DNA of 64,000 nucleotides from Acinetobacter bereziniae LMG 1003 = CIP 70.12 (GCF_000368925.1 NZ_KB849756.1:819429-883428); one strand, 5' to 3'; shown: positions 44,311 through 54,782, counted from the stretch's first letter. A program made the numbers and translations. Notes: a model not told the origin generated them from the letters alone.

Positions 44311-45975
44311 TCATGGAATCATCCATGGGAACACATAAGCTTGTAGGGTAATAATAATACCGATCATTACTGTAAACGTTATACTGTGTTTCACGGTAAA
44401 ACGGAACAGATCTGATTCTTTACCAACAAGCCCGACCGCTGCGCAGGCAATTGCAATCGATTGAGGAGAGATCATTTTTCCTGTCACACCACCACTGGTA
44501 TTCGCTGCGACAAGCAATACTTCTGGCACTCCAATTTGTTGTGCCGTGGTTGCCTGTAATGCACCAAATAATGCGTTGGCTGAAGTATCCGAACCCGTCA
44601 GGAACACCCCTAACCAGCCTAAGAATGGCGAGAAGAAAGTAAATGCTTGCCCTGTATGTGCCAATGCCAAAGCCAGGGTTGCAGACATCCCTGAATAATT
44701 AGCGATAAAAGCAAAAGCCAATACCATACCAATCGAATAAATTGGAATTTTTAATTCATTAATTGTTTCGCCAAAAGTGACTACAGCTTCTTTAGGCTTC
44801 ATTTTTAAGAAAATGATGGTGATGATTGCAGCAAAAATAATGGCTGTCCCTGTTGCTGAAAACCAATCAAACTTATAAATCGCATCATAATCTTTGATTT
44901 CTGATACCACTGGCGGCATCTTTTGCACCATTTGGTGCAAGAAAGGCACTTTGATTGAAATCACCAAATCATGCAATGCACCATCTTTGGTAAACAAGTC
45001 TTTGAATGGTTTTACACTCCAGATCGTCACCATGACTGTCAGAATGGCAAATGGCGACCAAGCTTTCGCAATTTGTGCAAGCGTATATTTTTGCTGTTTT
45101 TGCTCAGCCAGATTTTCATTCATGCTGGCATCTTCATTGGCAAAACGGAAGATATGTTTAGGCTGCCAATACTTCAATAAAATCGTAAGTGAAATCAAAG
45201 ATGCAATAGATGCTGTAATATCTGGCAATTCAGGACCAACAAAGTTTGACGTTAAATACTGAGCGATCGCAAATGCACCACCACCAACAATCACCGCAGG
45301 CCAAGTTTCTTTAACACCACGCCATCCGTCCATGATCGCCATAATCCAGAACAGTACAATGGGCACCATAAATGGCAACTGGCGTCCGACCATCTGACTG
45401 ATTTCATGTGTTTCAACACCTGAGACTTGACCAGCAACAATAATTGGAATTCCCATAGCACCAAATGCAACAGGCGCCGTGTTTACAATCAAACACAGAC
45501 CAGCAGCATAAAGTGGTTTAAACCCAAGCCCGACCAACAATGCTGCGGTAATTGCCACAGGTGCACCAAAACCAGCCGCCCCTTCTAAGAAAGTACCAAA
45601 AGCAAAACCGACAAACAGCATTTGTAAACGCTGATCTTCTGTAATCGATAGAATCGAAGAACGGATAATATCGAACTGCCCTGTTTTAACCGAAATTTTG
45701 TACAGGAATACTGCACCAATAATGATCCATGCAATTGGCCACAAGCCATAGAAAAAGCCATAGACCATAGATGCCAATGCCATCATGGTAGGCATTTGAT
45801 AAGCAAATAAAGAAACCAATAATGCCAATATGACTGTAATTGTCCCCGCAACACTTCCTTTCATGCGGAATACAGCTAGGGCCAAAAAGAAAAATATAAT
45901 TGGAATGAGTGCAATGGCACTGGATACCCAGATATTACCCATTGGATCATAAATCTGTTGCCAATGTTGAAGCAT
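44311..45975 (-). CDS. lldP: L-lactate permease
   Basis: A 554-aa inner-membrane proton-lactate symporter. The ATG at 45975 (MLQHWQQIYDPMGNIW) has AAGGAG six bases upstream; the ATG two codons earlier touches that site. Twelve or more hydrophobic segments are visible. Family motifs: FGTFLEGAAGFGAPVAI, NTAPVAFGAMGIPII, TGSDTSANALFGALQ and GVTGKMISPQSIAIA. It is first in the lldPRD-dld cluster and is preceded by LldR operator candidates. Confidence 0.95.
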   Translation of the reverse strand: MLQHWQQIYDPMGNIWVSSAIALIPIIFFFLALAVFRMKGSVAGTITVILALLVSLFAYQMPTMMALASMVYGFFYGLWPIAWIIIGAVFLYKISVKTGQFDIIRSSILSITEDQRLQMLFVGFAFGTFLEGAAGFGAPVAITAALLVGLGFKPLYAAGLCLIVNTAPVAFGAMGIPIIVAGQVSGVETHEISQMVGRQLPFMVPIVLFWIMAIMDGWRGVKETWPAVIVGGGAFAIAQYLTSNFVGPELPDITASIASLISLTILLKYWQPKHIFRFANEDASMNENLAEQKQQKYTLAQIAKAWSPFAILTVMVTIWSVKPFKDLFTKDGALHDLVISIKVPFLHQMVQKMPPVVSEIKDYDAIYKFDWFSATGTAIIFAAIITIIFLKMKPKEAVVTFGETINELKIPIYSIGMVLAFAFIANYSGMSATLALALAHTGQAFTFFSPFLGWLGVFLTGSDTSANALFGALQATTAQQIGVPEVLLVAANTSGGVTGKMISPQSIAIACAAVGLVGKESDLFRFTVKHSITFTVMIGIIITLQAYVFPWMIP

Positions 45976-46041
45976 TGTCATCTCCTTGAAATGCTTGCCA
46001 GAACTTCGAGTTTGATAAAATCACCCATTTATTTCTCAATA

Positions 46042-46056
46042 ATTGGTATGACCAAT
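46042..46056. promoter_or_regulatory. LldR operator candidate 1
   Basis: ATTGGTATGACCAAT is a perfect 6-3-6 palindrome 66 bp before the lldP start. GntR/FadR-type regulators bind T-GGT-N3-ACC-A sequences, so it fits LldR. Confidence 0.75.
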
Positions 46057-46145
46057 ATAAAGTTAAAAACAAAAAAATAACGCGTATTTTTACTTTATAG
46101 TAATTTTTGCTGATTTAAAGATCAATAGTTACCCAATTATTCATA

Positions 46146-46162
46146 AAATGGTATGACCAATT
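46146..46162. promoter_or_regulatory. LldR operator candidate 2
   Basis: AATGGTATGACCAATT shares GGTATGACCAAT with site 1, about 105 bp (ten helical turns) away. Two sites at this distance would suit repression by looping. A weaker match (ATTGGTCTGATCAT) lies at 46371. Confidence 0.65.
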
Positions 46163-46500
46163 TCAAGAGTGTTTTTATTATTTTAATTGCATATTTTCTC
46201 ATTTCTTAGACACATAGATTTTTAAAAGTTTTGTTTTTAAAGGTTTTTTTTAAAGGTTTATTATTTTTATACGACTTTAGTCTAAAATGATATTTAAAAA
46301 GCAAATTTTAACCAATATCAAAACATATTTTTATTACGATATTAATCACACACTTTCATTATTGGTCTGATCATTTTAAAAATTCAAAATTTTGATGCAT
46401 GCTATAGATCATATAAAAAACAAAATCAGTAAAGTTTTACTGATTTTGTGGATTGATACGATACAGAAATTATTATGAATATAAATTCCTTTGCTCTACT

Positions 46501-47418
46501 TTAGCGATGCTCACAATTCATAGGTGTAACGACCTTCTTTTTCATTTGAATCTTTAAAGAACTCATCATGATACCTGTACAAATAAATGCCGCACCAATC
46601 AAGATATTCAAAGTAATCGGTTCATGCCAAAGCATATAGCCAAAAAATAAGCTTAAAATAGGAATACACATAATCGAAATTGATGCCACAAAAGTATCCA
46701 CCTGACTCACAATCCAATTCCAGAGTGCAAAAGCAAACCCTGTTCCGACTACCGCAATGTAAAACAACATCGAGTCATTGAGCGGGTTTATCCATACATG
46801 CACATCAATAGGCTCAAAAGTAACAGCACCGATTAGAATTACAAAACCACCGATTAATAACTGCCAAATGGTCAGTTTCATTTTGTCATAAGTGGCAAAA
46901 TTCTGTTTGATATAGACGGTTGTCAGTGCCCAGAAGAAGCCCGATAAAATCAAGAAAGCCTGTCCAATCAAAGATAGGTTGAAATGTAAATCATGCAATT
47001 GTGGCCAAAGAATTGCGACTAGCCCCAAAGTACCTAAAATTAGTCCAAGCATTTTCTGGGTATTTAAACGTTCTTTGAGTACATAGTGTGCCAGCACACC
47101 AATAAAAATTGGCATAGTAAACACCAAAACCGCAGATAAGCCTGAATCTACAAATTGCATGGCAAAAGTTTGAGTCGCATAAAAACCAATACAAATCATC
47201 ACGCTTGAAATCATCAGTTTTTTCCATTCTCCTCTTTGTGGAAAAATAGATTTACGCAATAAACGTTGAACCAACATCAAAGTCAAGGCAGCTAAAATCA
47301 ACCGTGTAGAAATAAATAAAAATGGAGGAAAAACCTGCAAACTGTGTTTGACCAGCCCCCATAATGATCCCCAAACGAGACACAACAAAACGATTGCACC
47401 CATTACTCTAAGATTCAT
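46501..47418 (-). CDS. EamA/DMT-family transporter
   Basis: A 305-aa inner-membrane protein with about ten hydrophobic segments in two EamA repeats. The N-terminus CLVWGSLWGLVKHSL and GLSAVLVFTMPIFIGVLAHYVLKERL are typical of drug/metabolite exporters. The substrate is unknown. It is divergent from the LysR gene at 47569 with a 150-bp shared promoter region, so it is probably controlled by that regulator. Confidence 0.88.
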   Translation of the reverse strand: MNLRVMGAIVLLCLVWGSLWGLVKHSLQVFPPFLFISTRLILAALTLMLVQRLLRKSIFPQRGEWKKLMISSVMICIGFYATQTFAMQFVDSGLSAVLVFTMPIFIGVLAHYVLKERLNTQKMLGLILGTLGLVAILWPQLHDLHFNLSLIGQAFLILSGFFWALTTVYIKQNFATYDKMKLTIWQLLIGGFVILIGAVTFEPIDVHVWINPLNDSMLFYIAVVGTGFAFALWNWIVSQVDTFVASISIMCIPILSLFFGYMLWHEPITLNILIGAAFICTGIMMSSLKIQMKKKVVTPMNCEHR

Positions 47419-47568
47419 TTGCTGTACTCATACAGATGGAAAGTAGACTTAGTTTAAAAAATAAATGACATCATGAATAATGCTATGTTTTAATACATCC
47501 ATCATTTTTTTTAATACACTTAAAAATTTAACATTGTTATTAAAAGCGAATAAGTTTGAGGAATTGTC

Positions 47569-48420
47569 ATGAATATCGACATCGGAGATATTAAGTCATT
47601 TGTAACGGTTGCCGAAATGAAGAGTATTTCTGCTGCTGCCCACAAACTTAACTATTTGCAGTCAAATATGACCGCAAAAATTAAAAAAATTGAAAACCAC
47701 TACAAACGTCAGTTATTTATCCGTAAACCCAAAGGCGTTGAACTGACTGAGTCTGGTATGAATCTTTACCAACAATACAAAAAGATGATCTTTACTTGGG
47801 AAGAGACTGAAAATAAGATTTATCAGCAAGAAAAATACCTTCGTTTTGGTACCAATACCAGCTTAGGAGGCATGCGCTTCTACCCGTCTTTTAGCCAACT
47901 TTATGAAACCTATCCAGAGCTTTCAATCACAATGAAAACTGGTGCAACAGGCTACATCGAAGATGAAATTTTATCAGGCAATTTAGATATCGGTTATGTA
48001 CTTGGGCATCCCAAACAGAAAAACATACAGTACATCCAAAAGGCAGAAGATCAACTGGTCATCATTGGTAAAAGTGTTATTAATCATGAGAATCTTGAGG
48101 ATTGCCTCAATCACCAAAATATTCTGTTGGCTTCAGAAGAATGTTGTTATGCCACAACCTTAGATCATATTTATACGGACTACAACTTAACAAAAGGTGA
48201 GCTCACCCATATTTATGATCATGAAGCGCTAGTGAATTTCACTCAATTGGGTATGGGAATTTCAATGATCGCAAAATCACTGATCAAAAAATTTAATATT
48301 GAGTATTATCGTGAAACACCTGAACAATATCGAGATATAGGATTTTATTTAATTGCTCGAAGTGAGCATGTCTTTACCCCAATTGAAAAGCAATTTATCG
48401 GCTTGAATGATCAGCTTTAA
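47569..48420 (+). CDS. LysR-family regulator
   Basis: A 283-aa regulator. The N-terminal winged helix (IGDIKSFVTVAEMKSISAAAHKL, NMTAKIKKIENHYKRQLFIRK) is typical of LysR proteins, and the rest is a periplasmic-binding-like effector domain (FGTNTSLGGMRFYPSF, GNLDIGYVLGHP). The divergent DMT exporter is its likely target. The effector is unknown. Confidence 0.88.
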   Translation: MNIDIGDIKSFVTVAEMKSISAAAHKLNYLQSNMTAKIKKIENHYKRQLFIRKPKGVELTESGMNLYQQYKKMIFTWEETENKIYQQEKYLRFGTNTSLGGMRFYPSFSQLYETYPELSITMKTGATGYIEDEILSGNLDIGYVLGHPKQKNIQYIQKAEDQLVIIGKSVINHENLEDCLNHQNILLASEECCYATTLDHIYTDYNLTKGELTHIYDHEALVNFTQLGMGISMIAKSLIKKFNIEYYRETPEQYRDIGFYLIARSEHVFTPIEKQFIGLNDQL

Positions 48421-48807
48421 ACAGCATAAGTCAGACTTATTTTAGCGTCACGAACAGATTCTGACTTTTGTTAGATTAAAAAATAGATATATTCTGTTGA
48501 TTTTATTAATTAATTAAAATTAATTTTACTGTATGAGTTTCCCCAAAAATCAACCATATAAGCCAAAGCAAACAGTACATGTAAAAATCCAGTTGATCTG
48601 AATTTTGAATTATCTCAACAATTTCAAAAGCGGCACGAACTGGAATTTAAGTAGATTACTTTAACTGCATAAATTGCTATTTTTTTCAATGATAACATTT
48701 AAATCCCATAAAACATTGACCGAAAAAGTGCTACAATACCGCGTTTATAAAATTCTCAATGGTCACCCGTGTATGTGGTGCCTCTTTCGAAATAGTTAGG
48801 ACGAGCA
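48421..48807. other. Intergenic region before argG
   Basis: 387 bp with no gene. It probably holds the argG promoter near 48700-48760; a TACAAT box lies near 48732. No clear ArgR palindrome was recognised. Confidence 0.4.
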
Positions 48808-50151
48808 ATGACTGACAATGCAACGATCTTGCAGAATGTACCAGTAGGCAAAAAAGTGGGTATCGCTTTTTCTGGTGGTCTAGATACTTCAGCAGCTTTA
48901 TTGTGGATGAAGCAAAAAGGCGCAGAACCTTATGCTTATACAGCAAACTTAGGGCAACCTGATGAAGATGACTACGATGCAATTCCGCGTAAAGCTGAAA
49001 ACTACGGCGCTGTTAAAGCACGCTTAGTGGACTGCCGCTTACAACTTGCATTAGAAGGTATTGCTGCGATTCAGTGTGGCGCATTTCATATCAGTACTGG
49101 TGGTGTTCCTTACTTCAACACTACACCTTTAGGTCGTGCAGTAACAGGGACAATGCTTGTTACCGCAATGAAAGAAGATGACGTAAATATTTGGGGTGAT
49201 GGCTCAACTTACAAAGGAAACGATATTGAACGTTTCTACCGTTATGGTTTGTTGACTAATCCTGCACTTAAAATCTATAAGCCGTGGTTAGACCAACAGT
49301 TTATTGATGAGTTGGGTGGTCGTGCTGAAATGTCACAATTCTTAATCGACAATGGTTTTGATTACAAAATGTCGAAAGAGAAAGCCTACTCAACAGATTC
49401 AAACATGTTGGGTGCGACACATGAAGCTAAAGATCTTGAATATCTCAATGCGGGTATCAAAATCGTTGATCCAATTATGGGCGTTGCGTTCTGGAAAGAT
49501 GACGTAAAAGTTGAAGCTGAAGAAGTTTCTGTTACTTTCGAAGAAGGCTTCCCTGTTGCATTAAATGGCAAACGTATCGAAGATCCTGTTGAATTTATTC
49601 TTGAAGCAAACCGTATTGGTGGACGTCATGGTCTAGGTATGTCTGATCAGATTGAAAACCGTATCATTGAGGCAAAATCTCGTGGTATTTACGAAGCTCC
49701 GGGTATGGCTCTTCTTCATATTGCATATGAACGCCTTGTTACTGGTATTCACAATGAAGATACTATCGAACAATATCGTATTAACGGCTTACGTTTAGGG
49801 CGTTTATTATACCAAGGTCGTTGGTTTGATTCTCAAGCATTAATGCTTCGTGAAACAGCACAACGTTGGGTAGCAAAAGCCATAACAGGTACAGTAACTT
49901 TAGAGTTACGTCGTGGTAATGACTACACCATCTTGAACACTGAATCTGAAAACCTCACTTATGAAGCTGAGCGTTTGACGATGGAAAAAGGTGATTCAAT
50001 GTTTAGCCCTGCCGATCGTATTGGTCAATTAACCATGCGTAATCTTGATATTACCGATACACGTGCAAAACTCAGCATCTATACAAATACAGGCTTATTG
50101 GCTGTAGGTACGGGTTCTGCAGTTCCTCAGTTAAAAGACAAAAACAAATAA
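48808..50151 (+). CDS. argG: Argininosuccinate synthase
   Basis: A 447-aa enzyme that joins citrulline and aspartate with ATP in arginine synthesis. The ATP-pyrophosphatase loop is SGGLDTSAALLW; other motifs are AYTANLGQPDEDDYDAIP, STGGVPYFNTTPLGRAVTGT and DGSTYKGNDIERFYRYGLL. The length matches the longer E. coli-type ArgG. It stands alone, closed by a strong terminator. Confidence 0.97.
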   Translation: MTDNATILQNVPVGKKVGIAFSGGLDTSAALLWMKQKGAEPYAYTANLGQPDEDDYDAIPRKAENYGAVKARLVDCRLQLALEGIAAIQCGAFHISTGGVPYFNTTPLGRAVTGTMLVTAMKEDDVNIWGDGSTYKGNDIERFYRYGLLTNPALKIYKPWLDQQFIDELGGRAEMSQFLIDNGFDYKMSKEKAYSTDSNMLGATHEAKDLEYLNAGIKIVDPIMGVAFWKDDVKVEAEEVSVTFEEGFPVALNGKRIEDPVEFILEANRIGGRHGLGMSDQIENRIIEAKSRGIYEAPGMALLHIAYERLVTGIHNEDTIEQYRINGLRLGRLLYQGRWFDSQALMLRETAQRWVAKAITGTVTLELRRGNDYTILNTESENLTYEAERLTMEKGDSMFSPADRIGQLTMRNLDITDTRAKLSIYTNTGLLAVGTGSAVPQLKDKNK

Positions 50152-50165
50152 TTCAGTTTAAAAAA

Positions 50166-50189
50166 TAAAAACCGCCAAATGGCGGTTTT
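50166..50189 (+). terminator. argG terminator
   Basis: AAAAACCGCC pairs with its complement around AAAT, followed by T residues. It also faces the convergent small gene at 50220. Confidence 0.88.
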
Positions 50190-50219
50190 TATTGGTCAAG
50201 ACTTTTTGCTGTGATCTGA

Positions 50220-50459
50220 TTAAGATACAGTGGTAGAATTCTGGATTGTTTGAGTGGTGTCTTGTTGCGATTTTTGCTGTTGTTTTTGTAATTCAATCCG
50301 TTCTGCATGTTCTTGACGAATTCGATCATACTCTCGCTGAGTTTCTGCATCACTTTTTGCAGCTAAAAATGCCATCCCCACTAAAAAAACTGGAAATAAT
50401 AATCCCAATGCAGCGAGCAAATAAATTTTAGGAAACTTCTTCGAACTTGTCTGTGACAT
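50220..50459 (-). CDS. Small membrane protein of unknown function
   Basis: A 79-aa protein with one membrane segment (IYLLAALGLLFPVFLVGMAFLA) followed by a charged, Gln-rich coiled tail (EYDRIRQEHAERIELQKQQQ). I do not recognise it. It stands alone, convergent with argG. Confidence 0.6.
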   Translation of the reverse strand: MSQTSSKKFPKIYLLAALGLLFPVFLVGMAFLAAKSDAETQREYDRIRQEHAERIELQKQQQKSQQDTTQTIQNSTTVS

Positions 50460-50659
50460 ACATTTAAATCTTTCAATAAATTTAAGTAGGCGTAATAATA
50501 TAACAGAACAAACTTATTCAATATATGAAAAATCGAAATTTAAAAAACCAACACTTCATCATGACGGCTTATTCAAGATACAAGTTTAGCTTTCTTTTTA
50601 AACATTACCTTAAAGATCAAATGCTTATATAAAAAACATGAACCATAAATTCAAAGAAA

Positions 50660-51016
50660 TCATCGATCTTTAGCAGACTGATAAGCAGCTTGCGCAATTG
50701 CTAAACTCTTCTTCTTTCCTTCAACTGTATCTGGGATTTCATTGCTCGTACCATTACTCGAATGACGCTGAAGATGCTGCTGTTGAGAATATTTGTGCAT
50801 CTCAGGTTGAGACTTTACGTTTTGTTGGGAGTTTTGTGTAGCCGTTCGCTGCGTTAGCTTCTGTTGAAGCTGTTGTTGTGGATTTGGTACAGCCATTCCC
50901 GCACATGGTCGAGACTGATAAGTTACTGAGCCCTTCACCACACACTTATGTACTTCTTTAGCTAAAACGTGATGAGAAAACCCTATAGCTAAAACAACCA
51001 ACACGACTTTTTTCAC
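50660..51016 (-). CDS. DUF4124-like secreted protein
   Basis: About 118 aa from GTG 51016, which has GGAG eight bases upstream; an upstream GTG at 51025 overlaps that site. A signal peptide (VKKVVLVVLAIGFSHHVLA) is followed by a short DUF4124-type domain, VHKCVVKGSVTYQSRPCAG, with two Cys. The rest is Gln-rich and disordered. The function is unknown. Confidence 0.65.
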   Translation of the reverse strand: MKKVVLVVLAIGFSHHVLAKEVHKCVVKGSVTYQSRPCAGMAVPNPQQQLQQKLTQRTATQNSQQNVKSQPEMHKYSQQQHLQRHSSNGTSNEIPDTVEGKKKSLAIAQAAYQSAKDR

Positions 51017-51187
51017 AACACACACTCCATTTAAGTTTTAACAAAGTATCAACATTTAAGCTAAATTGCTATTTACACAGGAGTTTTTTAATTATTGCTT
51101 TTCTTGTCACAATAAAGGGTGAAATATGACTTTTTTTGCCAAATCTTTACAGCATTTTGTCATGTTCACATTGTGGTAAATTTCATG

Positions 51188-51670
51188 CTATTTCAAATTT
51201 CTCAATAGGCGACGTACAATCACACCATGTACCATAGAAACGGGAAGCATATAAATTTTCCCAAAAAAATTATAAGTGACAACACTGGTAAAAATTCTAA
51301 GCAGATTTTTCTGCTCATCATAGTTTTCGATCTTTAATACCACCAATACAGTTAAATGCTTATCGCTTGATTGTAAAAAAAGTTCATGATCTGAAACTTG
51401 AATAACATCAAAAAAATCTGCTTTTCCACCCTGCTCAAGTGCCATAGATTGAGAGTTAAAACCTTGTATAGGCTGTACACCACCCAGATGCAGACTGAAA
51501 AAGTCTCGAATTTTAAAAGCTATCTTTAACCATTTTGGTGGTGTACTGGTCATTAGGTGATAAGCTTGTGATGCTGTGATATTTTTATCAATACATTGTT
51601 GGTCTTGATGAATAAAATTAAGTTGATGAACAGGTGCAACCAATACATACGGATCTATTTCTGTATTCAT
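51188..51670 (-). CDS. DUF2867-like protein
   Basis: A 160-aa protein. Pattern YHLMTSTPPKWLKIAFKIRD, then LFLQSSDKHLTVLVVLKIE and YMLPVSMVHGVIVRRLLRNL suggest the DUF2867 fold (a START-like family), by memory. No signal peptide. It is single, with no operon partner. Confidence 0.55.
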   Translation of the reverse strand: MNTEIDPYVLVAPVHQLNFIHQDQQCIDKNITASQAYHLMTSTPPKWLKIAFKIRDFFSLHLGGVQPIQGFNSQSMALEQGGKADFFDVIQVSDHELFLQSSDKHLTVLVVLKIENYDEQKNLLRIFTSVVTYNFFGKIYMLPVSMVHGVIVRRLLRNLK

Positions 51671-52113
51671 GGAACTAAACCTTTTTAAATATAATAATTT
51701 AACGTATGAATAGAATCTAAATTCAGTCTACAGCAATCCAAATGAAGTACAATCACAAGCCGCCTAAAGTTGAATAAAATCATGAATGATTGGGCAATTT
51801 TTTGAAATAAATAACTGTATTCTAAGATGAATATATATTATTTAATGATAGTGATATACATGGTATCTATAGCATGCGATTTGAAATAAATAGATATTGA
51901 AAAAAGTACAGCTTTTTAAAGAGATAGAAAGCGTACCTCCTGTTTGGAAATCTACCTCATTAAGCTATTGCTACTACCTAATATTTTGAAAAAATTTCGA
52001 ATGATTCACACAGGCAATGTTCCTCTCAGACAATGCCAATATTTACATTGCAAACAAAGTCATGCTTTGATTTTGCTGTAGCTGGGCATCGTTAATAATG
52101 AACCATGATAAAA
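51671..52113. other. Intergenic region
   Basis: About 440 AT-rich bases between the DUF2867-like gene and the icd terminator. No gene, hairpin or repeat was recognised. Confidence 0.4.
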
Positions 52114-52136
52114 AAGGTCTGCACTTGGCAGACCTT
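52114..52136 (-). terminator. icd terminator
   Basis: AAGGTCTGC pairs with GCAGACCTT around a short loop, followed on the minus strand by a T run. It lies 20 bp after the icd stop. Confidence 0.85.
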
Positions 52137-52155
52137 AGATTAAGTTGTCTCTTGA

Positions 52156-53412
52156 TTAATTATCCATATTTTCAATGATCGCTTGCCCGAACTCTGAACA
52201 ACGAAGTAGAGTAGCTCCTGGCATTAAACGCTCAAAATCGTAAGTTACAGTTTTTGCAGAAATCGCGCCTGAAACGCCTTTGATAATTAAATCGGCAGCT
52301 TCAGTCCAACCCATATCTCGAAGCATCATCTCTGCTGAAAGAATAATAGACCCCGGATTTACCTTGTCTTGTCCTGCATATTTAGGTGCTGTTCCGTGTG
52401 TTGCCTCATATACAGAAATTGCGCCACCAATATTTGCACCCGGCGCAATACCAATACCACCTACTTCTGCTGCAAGTGCGTCAGAAATATAGTCACCGTT
52501 TAAATTTAAAGTAGCGATCACGGAATAGTCAGCAGGACGCATTAAGATTTGCTGTAAAAACGCATCGGCAATCACGTCTTTGATAACAATGTCTTTGCCT
52601 GTTCTTGGATTTTTAATTTTAACCCAAGGTCCACCATCAATCAGTTCACCACCAAAGCGATCTAATGCAAGTTCATACCCCCACTCTTTAAAAGCACCTT
52701 CAGTGTATTTCATGATATTGCCTTTATGCACTAAAGTTACACTCGGCTTATCATTATCAATCGCAAACTGAATCGCTTTGCGCACCAAGCGTTGGGTACC
52801 TTCTTTTGAAACAGGTTTAATCCCAATACCACAATTATCTTCAAAACGGATTTTAGTAACACCCATTTCTTCTTTAAGAAATTTAATCACTTTTTTTGCT
52901 TCTGGGGAGTCAGCTTTCCATTCAATACCTGCATAGATATCTTCTGAATTTTCTCGGAAAATTACCATATCTGTCTGTTCGGGATGTTGAACAGGTGATG
53001 GTACACCTTTAAACCAACGCACAGGTCGCACACAGACATATAGATCTAATTCTTGACGTAGAGCAACGTTAAGTGAGCGAATTCCACCGCCTACAGGCGT
53101 TGTGAGTGGACCTTTTATCGAAACTACAAATTCTCTGAGTGCTTCAAAAGTTTCTTCTGGCATATAAGTGCCATAAATTTTATTGGCTTTTTCACCACAG
53201 TAAACTTCCATCCATTCGATCGAACGTTTGCCACTATAAGCTTTTTGAATTGCGGCATCGACCACTGCCTTCATAGCAGGTGTAATATCCACACCAATAC
53301 CATCTCCTTCAATAAAAGGAATAATCGGATGGTTTGGAACATTCAGTGACAAATCTGCATTTACAGTAATTTTGCTACCATCTGCAGGTACTACGATCTT
53401 CTGATAACCCAT
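52156..53412 (-). CDS. icd: NADP-dependent isocitrate dehydrogenase, dimeric (E. coli type)
   Basis: A 418-aa TCA-cycle enzyme that turns isocitrate into 2-oxoglutarate, making NADPH. Seen: PIIPFIEGDGIGVDIT, the substrate/regulatory Ser region RENSEDIYAGIEW, VTLVHKGNIMKYTEGAF and the NADP site EATHGTAPKYAGQDKVNPGS. The Ser corresponds to the phosphorylation site of the E. coli enzyme. A monomeric isozyme lies 1.5 kb away at 54949. The gene next to it is rluE-like, as in E. coli. Confidence 0.96.
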   Translation of the reverse strand: MGYQKIVVPADGSKITVNADLSLNVPNHPIIPFIEGDGIGVDITPAMKAVVDAAIQKAYSGKRSIEWMEVYCGEKANKIYGTYMPEETFEALREFVVSIKGPLTTPVGGGIRSLNVALRQELDLYVCVRPVRWFKGVPSPVQHPEQTDMVIFRENSEDIYAGIEWKADSPEAKKVIKFLKEEMGVTKIRFEDNCGIGIKPVSKEGTQRLVRKAIQFAIDNDKPSVTLVHKGNIMKYTEGAFKEWGYELALDRFGGELIDGGPWVKIKNPRTGKDIVIKDVIADAFLQQILMRPADYSVIATLNLNGDYISDALAAEVGGIGIAPGANIGGAISVYEATHGTAPKYAGQDKVNPGSIILSAEMMLRDMGWTEAADLIIKGVSGAISAKTVTYDFERLMPGATLLRCSEFGQAIIENMDN

Positions 53413-53993
53413 TGTTCAGGATCTCCATTTTCTTATAGTGAGTAAATCCAAAAAAATTGCGCTATGAGCAATATTTGCGACCACTTTTTTAGCAAGATCA
53501 GTGTAATCGAATTCGATCATTTTTTGAGATTTATACGAGGAATAACAACATTTCTCAACTTAATAAAACGCATTGTTTCATGATTTAATGCTTTTCTAGA
53601 ATGTATTTTTTATAAAAATCATAGCTTTCTTTTATTTCTACAAAATCAATAAATTTTGATCCTTAAAATAAATCAATAAAGATCACAGAACGCTCCTCTC
53701 ATTTGAATCTTAATGCATTAAAAAACCAATTAAATGACTGTAGACAGTATTTTTTAAGGAAAACCAGCGCCCCTGTAAATATTCAAAAATCTAAAATCAA
53801 AGTCAGGCGCTCTTTTACTCCTCCTGTTGAATGACAAATAAAGTTGAAGAATACAAAGCTGAATCTGTTATAGTAGTCCACAATCAACTGGGCTTTTTGC
53901 AACCTAAACCACCCCATTTTTATCAAAACGGGTATTCAATCGGGTAACAAATCAAACCCAAAAAATTTTATTTATATATATTAGTGGCTTAAA
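53413..53993. other. Divergent promoter region, icd / rluE-like
   Basis: 581 bp without a gene. A TATAGT box near 53869 could serve the rluE-like gene. The icd promoter must lie nearer 53450-53700. Confidence 0.4.
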
Positions 53994-54782
53994 GTGAAAA
54001 TTGTCATTCTGAACAAACCCTATGACGTCCTCTCCCAATTTCGTAAAGACGAAGCACATATGACCATATCTGACTTCGTTGACGATCCTAGCTTGCGTAT
54101 AGCTGGTCGTCTTGATATGGACTCTGAAGGTTTAGTTTTTTTAACTGATCATGGTGGTCTAAATCAGTATATTACCAATCCAACCAATAAAAAGTTTAAG
54201 ACCTATTTGGTTCAAGTCGATGGTGATATTACTGAAGAGGCACTTGAGCAGTTACGCAAAGGTGTTGAGTTAAAAGACGGTATAACCTTACCCGCTCAAG
54301 CCGCTAAAGTGGAACAACCAGAATGGTTGTGGGACCGTGATCCACCCGTACGTTTCCGTGCCAATATCCCCACCTCATGGGTAGAAATTTCGATTTGTGA
54401 AGGGCGTAATCGTCAAGTGCGTCGTATGACCTCTGCTGTTGGTTTCCCAACTTTACGTTTGATTCGCACCAAAATCGGTGCAATTGATTTAGTTCAGATG
54501 GGTTTACAACCGGGCGAAACAAAAGAAATCGAACCATTGCTTTATCCTGATTTTCAAAATGTACCTGCGGAAGAACCATATCGTTCGCGTTCTTATGTCA
54601 AAAAACCAGGCGGTACTGGCGGAAAACCGATGGTACGTAAGAACAAAGACGGTTCTACTAAAAAATCTGGAACCAAACGTATTTGGCAGATGGATGACAG
54701 CGAAAAACCGCGTCGTAAAACCAATGGAACTACACGCCCAAATACCAAAGCTCCGCGTGGTCGTGGACGTAATGGTCGTTGA
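53994..54782 (+). CDS. rluE: RluE-like 23S rRNA pseudouridine synthase with basic tail
   Basis: A 262-aa RsuA/RluE-family enzyme. It lacks the S4 domain that RluB has. It starts at GTG (LNKPYDVLSQF follows), has the catalytic motif GRLDMDSEGLVFLT with the Asp, and CEGRNRQVRRMTSAVGFPTLRLIR. E. coli RluE modifies U2457 of 23S rRNA. The C-terminal ~60 residues are Lys/Arg/Gly-rich (RRKTNGTTRPNTKAPRGRG), longer than E. coli RluE, and may bind RNA. It is divergent from icd as in E. coli, which supports the name. Confidence 0.85.
   Translation: MKIVILNKPYDVLSQFRKDEAHMTISDFVDDPSLRIAGRLDMDSEGLVFLTDHGGLNQYITNPTNKKFKTYLVQVDGDITEEALEQLRKGVELKDGITLPAQAAKVEQPEWLWDRDPPVRFRANIPTSWVEISICEGRNRQVRRMTSAVGFPTLRLIRTKIGAIDLVQMGLQPGETKEIEPLLYPDFQNVPAEEPYRSRSYVKKPGGTGGKPMVRKNKDGSTKKSGTKRIWQMDDSEKPRRKTNGTTRPNTKAPRGRGRNGR

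Larger units (their letters stand above)
45976..46500 (-). other. lldP upstream region
   Basis: A 525-bp very AT-rich gap. Apart from the two operator candidates and a weak third copy at 46371-46384, I see no gene. It holds the lld promoter. Confidence 0.5.
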
